Positions 59,299-64,000 of a DNA stretch of 64,000 nucleotides are shown one piece after another. The stretch lies in NCBI RefSeq assembly GCF_014656055.1, contig NZ_BNBR01000003.1, forward strand, positions 494,482-558,481, given 5' to 3'. The notes under the pieces are model-generated. The model was not told the origin of the DNA. It was given only the letters and a program-made list of their open reading frames with translations, and ran no database searches. Both the position numbers and the translations under genes were made by a program. Source of the stretch: Streptomyces griseosporeus. GTDB taxonomy: Bacteria > Actinomycetota > Actinomycetes > Streptomycetales > Streptomycetaceae. Within the stretch, counting starts at the first letter, position 1; each line of letters begins with the position of its first letter.

Positions 59299-60392
59299 TT
59301 CTCACCTGCCGCTTCGTTGGTGACGTACGGGGGCGTGGACCGGTCCTCCCAGCTGTCGACCATGTACCGGCCGGATTCGTGGTGGAACCAGTAGACGGAA
59401 CTGAACCAGTTCCGCATGTTCGCGACGCAGGCACGGACCGCGGCGCCGAGTTCTTTTCCGTGGACCGTTCCGTCGGCGAGCGAGTCGGCGAGCCGCAGGG
59501 CTTCCTGTTCCGCGACGAGGAATTCGGATATGCATTCCTCGACGCGCCGCCGGACCTCTTCGATTGCTTCTTCCAGAGTCAGTCCGTGATGGGTGATGAG
59601 ACTGATTCCGAGATTGTGCACCTCGTCGCCCGCGATTTCCTTGGGCAGTGAGCACAGGTCGTTGTACCAGGCGGCGAATTCCTGGCTGAGGAGTGCGGCC
59701 CGGCGATAGGCCGGGTGTTTCCGCACCCCGTCCGGGAGTTCCCGGCCCGCGGTCGGCTCCAGCAGATCGGTCCAGATCCAGTGGGCGAAGGTGAGGCGGC
59801 GCAGTTCCAGGTATTCCTCGACCGTGGGCACGATTCCCTCGGTCCGGTTGCGGAACTCACGGTCGTAGGCGTCGATCACCGCGTGGAAGTGCCGGGTGAA
59901 GCGGGCGTTCCAGGTGTCCGACAGGAAGGCGAACAGCCGGGCCACGCTGTCCGCCAGACCCGCGACCAGCGGGTCCGGGTGGTGCAGATGGGCCCCCGGG
60001 GACTCCAGGGCCGCGTGCAGTGCCTGCCGCAGGGTGCGCCAGGCGGCGGTCCTGCCGTGCACGACGTACCGGTCGTGCCGGTCGTCCCAGACGAAGAACC
60101 AGGTGCTGTAGTCGGCGATGGCCTGCAGCACGGCGTCGTCGGCGCCGAGGTAGTAGCCCGCCATCAGGTCGGTGTAGCACAAGCCGTCGGCATATTCCTC
60201 GACCTTGTCCGCCGGCATCAGCCGTTTTTCCAGCAGCCAGCTCCGGGTCTTCTCCTGAAGCCTTGGCCAATACGGATGCAGTTGCCGGGGAAACGCCGCC
60301 TCGATCACCGGAAGAGCGAGCGACGGCGGGACCGCCACCCGGGCCGGCGCCACCGTGGTGCCGTATGTGGTGCTGTATGGGAAAGCATGCAC
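59295..60392 (-). CDS. eizS: Epi-isozizaene synthase (sesquiterpene cyclase)
   Basis: This 365-residue class I terpene synthase begins (M)HAFPYSTTYGTTVAPARV. Its metal motifs are DDRHD (residues 103-107) and NDLCSLPKE (244-252), and the C-terminal RYMVDSWEDRSTPPYV is present. It cyclises farnesyl diphosphate to epi-isozizaene, the precursor of albaflavenone. The text is nearly that of S. coelicolor SCO5222. GTG 60392 follows GAGAGGGG. Overlap with the P450 gene ensures joint synthesis. Confidence 0.96.
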   Translation of the reverse strand: MHAFPYSTTYGTTVAPARVAVPPSLALPVIEAAFPRQLHPYWPRLQEKTRSWLLEKRLMPADKVEEYADGLCYTDLMAGYYLGADDAVLQAIADYSTWFFVWDDRHDRYVVHGRTAAWRTLRQALHAALESPGAHLHHPDPLVAGLADSVARLFAFLSDTWNARFTRHFHAVIDAYDREFRNRTEGIVPTVEEYLELRRLTFAHWIWTDLLEPTAGRELPDGVRKHPAYRRAALLSQEFAAWYNDLCSLPKEIAGDEVHNLGISLITHHGLTLEEAIEEVRRRVEECISEFLVAEQEALRLADSLADGTVHGKELGAAVRACVANMRNWFSSVYWFHHESGRYMVDSWEDRSTPPYVTNEAAGEK

Positions 60393-60543
60393 GAACTACC
60401 CCTCTCAGCCGCCAGTGGGCACACGCCCTCCCGCTGTACCGGGCGTGCGCCGTTGCGTATCCCCGCACTTCCCATTCAGCACCACAACTGACCGTTCTGG
60501 GAACGGATTTGCTTCATTCACTACCCCCTGACGCCGAGAATCT

Positions 60544-60587
60544 CCCCCTATGTGGCTGGTTGTGGATCACCACATGTGCGTAGGGGG
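60544..60587. promoter_or_regulatory. Nested inverted repeat upstream of eizS
   Basis: CCCCCTA (60544-60550) pairs with TAGGGGG (60581-60587), and TGTGG (60551-60555) with CCACA (60570-60574). It lies about 150 bp upstream of eizS in the 303-bp region after the deformylase gene. It could be an operator or a hairpin. A -35/-10 pair for eizS was not recognised. Confidence 0.45.
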
Positions 60588-60623
60588 TCGAACGCGCGAC
60601 GAGCAGGCGAACGCCCCCAAGCA

Positions 60624-60661
60624 GAGCGCCTGTTCAGGTATGAGGAACCTGAACAGGCGCT
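60624..60661 (-). terminator. Terminator hairpin after the deformylase gene
   Basis: AGCGCCTGTTCAGGT and ACCTGAACAGGCGCT form a 15-bp perfect stem with an 8-nt loop, 34 nt past the stop at 60696. There is no T run, but the stem is very strong. Confidence 0.75.
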
Positions 60662-60695
60662 GGGCGTACGGGCGTTGTGTGACGGGCGGTGCGCG

Positions 60696-61346
60696 TCAGT
60701 CGTTGGCCACCACCGGGTAGCGCGGCTCGTTCTCGGCCATCTGGCGCAGCGCGTCCTTGCGTTCGCGCTTGGAGAGCCGGTCGATGTAGAGGTACCCGTA
60801 CAGGTGGTCCGTCTCGTGCTGCAAACACCGTGCGAAGTAGCCGGTGCCGCGCACCTTGATCGGGTTGCCCCGCTCGTCCTGCCCGGTCACCTCGGCGTAG
60901 TCGGGACGTGCCAGCGGCATGTACGCGGTCGGCACGGACAGGCAGCCCTCGTTGCTGTCGTCCAGGCGGCGCTTGTCGGCGGGCAGTTCGACCAGCTTGG
61001 GGTTGCAGACCACGCCGACGTGGCGGACGCCGTTGTCGTCGGGGCAGTCGTAGACGAAGACCTTCAGGTCGACGCCGATCTGGTTGGCGGCCAGGCCCAC
61101 GCCCTCGGCGGTGCGCTGCGAGGCGAACATGTCGTCGACCAGCTTGCGCAGCTCGTCGCCGAACTCGGTGACGTCCTTGCACTCCTTGTGCAGCACCGGG
61201 TTGCCCACGACCGTGATGGGCCGGGACGTGCCGCGCTCGCGGTACGCCTGCTCGCGCTCCTCGCAGTCCTCGGTGTCGATGACGAAACCCTCGTCGTCCA
61301 CGGGGAGCACGCCCGCGTGCTGCTGATCGGTGTCCTGCTGCGCCAT
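60696..61346 (-). CDS. def: Peptide deformylase
   Basis: This 216-residue enzyme begins MAQQDTDQQHAGVLPVDDEG. The three motifs are GVGLAANQIG, NEGCLSVP (metal Cys) and QHETDHLYG (two metal His and catalytic Glu). It removes the formyl group from nascent proteins. An N-terminal extension of about 40 acidic residues is unusual compared with the E. coli enzyme. It is one of several deformylases expected in Streptomyces. Confidence 0.94.
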   Translation of the reverse strand: MAQQDTDQQHAGVLPVDDEGFVIDTEDCEEREQAYRERGTSRPITVVGNPVLHKECKDVTEFGDELRKLVDDMFASQRTAEGVGLAANQIGVDLKVFVYDCPDDNGVRHVGVVCNPKLVELPADKRRLDDSNEGCLSVPTAYMPLARPDYAEVTGQDERGNPIKVRGTGYFARCLQHETDHLYGYLYIDRLSKRERKDALRQMAENEPRYPVVAND

Positions 61347-61417
61347 GACCGACGTACGCCTTCCTGCAAGCCTGGAAAATTCTGCCAGTACAGCCTAAGT
61401 CCGCGTGAGCGGTGCGC

Positions 61418-62425
61418 TCAGCAGACCTCCTCCAGATCCCGCCAGTCCCGTGAGTCCGGGGCGTCGGCCACCCATCCGTCCAGCAGGCCCCGCACCAGCG
61501 AGGCCGGCGCGGCGACCCCGCACTCCCGCTCCGGTACCCACAGCTGTCCGTCGGTGCGGTGGCCCAGCGGTCCCGGATGCCCCGGCTCGCTGTGGTCGTG
61601 CGGGTCGAGATGGACGCCGTCGCCCTCGTCGGCCGGCATCCGCGACTCCGAGCACATCCGGCACAGCAGCCGCACCGACGACGACCAGTCCTCCGCGGCG
61701 AACCCGGCGTCCGCGGCGAGCTGCTCCAGCGCGTCCCGGTCGGCCTCGGTGGCCGCCTCGATCAGCACCACCCAGGTCGGCACCGGCGACGGCGCCCACA
61801 GCTCGATCTCGTCGAAGACGGGGTAGGAGTGCCCGGCGGAGGTGGTCCGCTCCCCGTGCGGCACCCCGTCGTGCAGCACGACCTCGCCCCAGCGCCGCCC
61901 GGACGACGGCAGCGGGATCGACAGCACCTCGATGCGGGCGGGGTCCAGCCGCCGCCCCCACACCACCTCGGCCTCACCCTCGGGCGACAGCCGTACGGCC
62001 GCGCTGCCCAGGTCCATGCCGACGGGCTCCCCGGACGCCGCGGCACCCGCGCCGGCCTGCGACCGAGAGCCGCCGCCGGGCACGCGCAGCCCGTAGGCCT
62101 GCCAGGCCCGCCGGGCCAGCGGCCAGTCCTGCAGGGCCGTCGCCGCGATGCCGACGTTCCACCAGTCGGGCGCCCCGGTCTCCTTCTCCAGCAGCGCCAC
62201 CGCGCGCAGCCCCGCCGCCCGCGCCTGTTCCCAGTCGTGCCGGAACTTGTGCAGCAGCGCGAGGTTGAACCACGACTCCGACCGCCAGGGCTCCAGGTCG
62301 GCGGCGCGGGTCAGCAGCGCTCCCGCGTCCTCGTACCGGCCGTCGCCGATCAGCGTGAACGCGCGGTCCGTGGCCTGCCGCCAGGAGGCGGAGGGCCGGT
62401 GCCGTCCCTTGCCGAAGATCCTCAC
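61418..62425 (-). CDS. Tetratricopeptide-repeat protein, unknown role
   Basis: This 335-residue protein begins VRIFGKGRHRPSASWRQATDRAFTLIGDGRYEDAG. Two or three TPR units cover residues 14-110 (ESWFNLALLHKFRHDWEQARAAGLRAV). A beta-rich domain follows, with LDPARIEVLSIPLPSSGRRWGEVVLHDG and CRMCSESRMP. I chose GTG 62425 because the conserved text starts there. ATG 62533, only 3 nt after the HD gene stop, is possible and would add 36 residues. Function is not known. Confidence 0.82.
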   Translation of the reverse strand: MRIFGKGRHRPSASWRQATDRAFTLIGDGRYEDAGALLTRAADLEPWRSESWFNLALLHKFRHDWEQARAAGLRAVALLEKETGAPDWWNVGIAATALQDWPLARRAWQAYGLRVPGGGSRSQAGAGAAASGEPVGMDLGSAAVRLSPEGEAEVVWGRRLDPARIEVLSIPLPSSGRRWGEVVLHDGVPHGERTTSAGHSYPVFDEIELWAPSPVPTWVVLIEAATEADRDALEQLAADAGFAAEDWSSSVRLLCRMCSESRMPADEGDGVHLDPHDHSEPGHPGPLGHRTDGQLWVPERECGVAAPASLVRGLLDGWVADAPDSRDWRDLEEVC

Positions 62426-62536
62426 GATTCCCGCCTGCCAGTTCCAGTTCCGGAAAGTGGGCTGGCCTGTGCCCCCGGACACCCTCTCCCTCGCATCCAA
62501 CCACGTACGGCTGGAGGGGCGCTCATTACCCATGGG

Positions 62537-63832
62537 TTACCCAGCCGCGGGGGCAGTCAGACTGCCCCGGGCCAGGACGCGTGCCAGTGCCTCCACCACC
62601 TCGGGGGCGTAGTCGCCCGCGGCGCCCAGCCGCAGCTCCTCCAGGGCCGCCAGCGCCCCGCCGGGACCGGCGTCGCGGGCCTTCTCCTCGTAGGCGTTGA
62701 CGACCCGGACGATCCGCGCCGCCCGCGGCTGCTCGGGATAGGGGTCGGCCTGCCGCTCCACCACCGTCGCGACCTGCGGGTTCACCCCGGTCTGCCGGAC
62801 CACGGCACCGCCGAGCAGGGCGATCCTGCGCTGCTCGGCGGGCGGCAGCGCGGCGGTGGCCCCGGCGGGCACCGGGTCGACGAGGCTCAGCTGGCCGATG
62901 TCGTGCATCAGGGCCGCGTACTCCAGCACGGTCAGCTCCGGCTCGGTCAGCCCCAGGTCCCGTCCGACCGCCAGGCCGAGCGCGGCGACCCGGTGGGCGT
63001 GCCCGGCGGGGGTGTACCCGGCGATCTCGGTGGCCCGGGCCAGGGAGGCGATGGTCTGCCGGTAGGTGGCGCGGACGGCCGCGTACCGGCGGAAGGACAG
63101 CTGGGTGAGCAGCAGCGGCACACAGAACACGGGCAGCGCCCACAGGCCCGCCGCGGCCACCGCGAGCGCCATCACCGCGCCGGTCGCGCACACGGCCGAG
63201 CCGATCCCGGCGAGCGCCCGCAGCTCGTCCCGCAGCAGCGGCCCGAACGGCCACCGGGTGCGGGCGTGCGCCAGCGCCGCCGCGAGCACGGCGTCGCACA
63301 GGGCGGTGAGCGTGAGCAGCGCCACCAGCAGCAGGGCGTAGGCGGGACCGACCCAGGAGTCGAAGACGCCCCGGTTGTACAGCGGCTGGAAGCAGACGGC
63401 CGCGAAGCCCACGGTGAGGACCCGCCGGGCGAGGTGGTCCAGGGTGGGGCTCTGGCCGCGCGCGATGTGCGGCACGCTGCCGAGCAGCGAGGCCGCGCAC
63501 ACGACGGTGACGACCTGGGCGGTCCCGTGGTGGGTGGGCCGCCCGGCCGCCTCGCCGAGCAGCGCGTACGCCAGCGCCCCGGCGGCACCGAGCGGGGCGG
63601 CCTCCCGCAGCTGGGGGCCGCGCCAGCGGGTCAGCTCGCCGACCGCCACGAGCGCTCCGAAGGCCAGGGCGAGGGACCGCTCCACAGGGCCGGTCCGCAG
63701 GGTCACCACGACGGAGACGGTGACGAGGAGACCGGCGGCCCCGCGCACGACGACGAGCAGCGCGGGCACGCCCCCCAGGGACGCGGGGAACCGCGCGACC
63801 GGCCACGACCGCGCCGCACCCGCCCGGCTCAC
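62537..63832 (-). CDS. Membrane-bound HD-type phosphohydrolase-like protein
   Basis: This 431-residue protein begins VSRAGAARSWPVARFPASLGG. About seven hydrophobic helices (residues 15-245) are followed by an HD domain: AGHAHRVAALGLAVGRDLGL, then EYAALMHDIGQLSLVDPV with the HD pair, and QVATVVERQ...RIVRVVNAYEE. The HD residues are kept, but the GYP motif of c-di-GMP phosphodiesterases is not seen (DPVPAGAT in that place). Substrate is unclear. GTG 63832 overlaps the stop of the upstream gene by 4 nt. Confidence 0.85.
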   Translation of the reverse strand: MSRAGAARSWPVARFPASLGGVPALLVVVRGAAGLLVTVSVVVTLRTGPVERSLALAFGALVAVGELTRWRGPQLREAAPLGAAGALAYALLGEAAGRPTHHGTAQVVTVVCAASLLGSVPHIARGQSPTLDHLARRVLTVGFAAVCFQPLYNRGVFDSWVGPAYALLLVALLTLTALCDAVLAAALAHARTRWPFGPLLRDELRALAGIGSAVCATGAVMALAVAAAGLWALPVFCVPLLLTQLSFRRYAAVRATYRQTIASLARATEIAGYTPAGHAHRVAALGLAVGRDLGLTEPELTVLEYAALMHDIGQLSLVDPVPAGATAALPPAEQRRIALLGGAVVRQTGVNPQVATVVERQADPYPEQPRAARIVRVVNAYEEKARDAGPGGALAALEELRLGAAGDYAPEVVEALARVLARGSLTAPAAG

Positions 63833-64000
63833 GGGCGCACCCCCGGCCGCCCGTGGCTCGCAGCGTCCCGTCGGGGCCGGGGCACCGCCGCTTCCTCCGC
63901 GGTCACGGCCGGATGCCACCCCTCCCTGGCCAGCGCCCGCGTCAACGCCTCCACCATGTCCGGGTCGAACTGCGCCCCGGCGCACCGCCTCAGCTCCTCC
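63829..64000 (-). CDS. C-terminal end of a second HD-type phosphohydrolase (5' part outside window)
   Basis: The visible 56 residues read EELRRCAGAQFDPDMVEAL, then TRALAREGWHPAV, and end GRPGVRP with stop TGA at 63831-63829. CAGAQFDPDMVEAL matches the end of HD-GYP-type domains (G-x-QFDP-x-VV). Its stop overlaps the start of the next HD gene, so the two are a coupled pair. The rest is beyond position 64000. Confidence 0.75.
   Translation of the reverse strand, partial: EELRRCAGAQFDPDMVEALTRALAREGWHPAVTAEEAAVPRPRRDAASHGRPGVRP

Noticed and set aside
59295..60392. Epi-isozizaene synthase as a cargo of the 2B encapsulin
   Set aside because: It lacks a disordered N-terminal tail and sits 27 kb away with its own P450 partner.

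Overview
The window is very high-GC DNA with GTG/TTG starts, GTGA/ATGA-coupled genes and WhiB, Das, Nrd and SigH loci in a recognisable order. It is chromosomal DNA of a Streptomyces. From about 15.5 kb onward the gene order resembles the S. coelicolor core region around SCO5261 down to SCO5215 (malic enzyme, sodN/sodX, sigH, wblE, nagB, das genes, nrdABS, cyp170A1 and epi-isozizaene synthase). That comparison is from memory and was not computed. No tRNA, rRNA, insertion sequence or CRISPR array was seen.

1-11 kb: a seven-gene minus-strand array, read from 10941 down past position 1. It runs TRYCO1 small protein, trypsin-like protease with a VMAP-like C-terminus, MoxR AAA+ ATPase, vWA/TPR protein (SAV_2336 type), a 50-residue peptide, an FxsB-type radical SAM/SPASM enzyme, and a TIR-like/NB-ARC/TPR protein (FxSxx-system TPR type). 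Several junctions overlap by 4-8 nt. It looks like a predicted conflict or signalling system joined to a RiPP. The peptide ends Y-E-D-A-P, which matches the FxSxx-COOH layout with Phe changed to Tyr and Ser changed to Asp. This is the most interesting feature of the window.

11-20 kb: DUF6104 gene; a DUF4097-PadR operon behind an inverted-repeat operator; an HTH/Clp-N pair behind two GTCAAC-N4-GTTGAC palindromes; a zinc-binding dehydrogenase; malic enzyme; and an amino-acid ABC transporter. 20-28 kb: MurJ-like flippase, a gene remnant, CGNR regulator, sodX and sodN (with a possible 3'UTR sRNA), NUDIX, AraC, two VOC proteins, DUF952, an ECF42-type sigma factor with its DGPF partner, and a zinc-ribbon protein.

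28-36 kb: GNAT, then a family 2B encapsulin shell with a cyclic-nucleotide-binding insert and its probable cargo, a polyprenyl synthetase with a Pro/Ala repeat tail. Next come an amidase, a PLP enzyme, a CPA1 antiporter and a UBP zinc finger. 36-42 kb: anti-sigma factor and sigH, a membrane protein, a lipid kinase, wblE and a PdtaS-like sensor kinase. 42-50 kb: TetR with a divergent SDR that lacks the catalytic Tyr. The amino-sugar regulon follows: nagB, dasD, dasC, dasB, dasA and dasR, with DasR (dre-like) sites before nagB, between dasA and dasR, and an extra one upstream of the sensor kinase.

50-64 kb: DUF3311/SSS symporter pair; GNAT; a cobalamin riboswitch ahead of nrdA-nrdB-nrdS; the albaflavenone pair cyp170A1-eizS; peptide deformylase; a TPR protein; and two coupled HD-type phosphohydrolase genes, the last cut by the window end.
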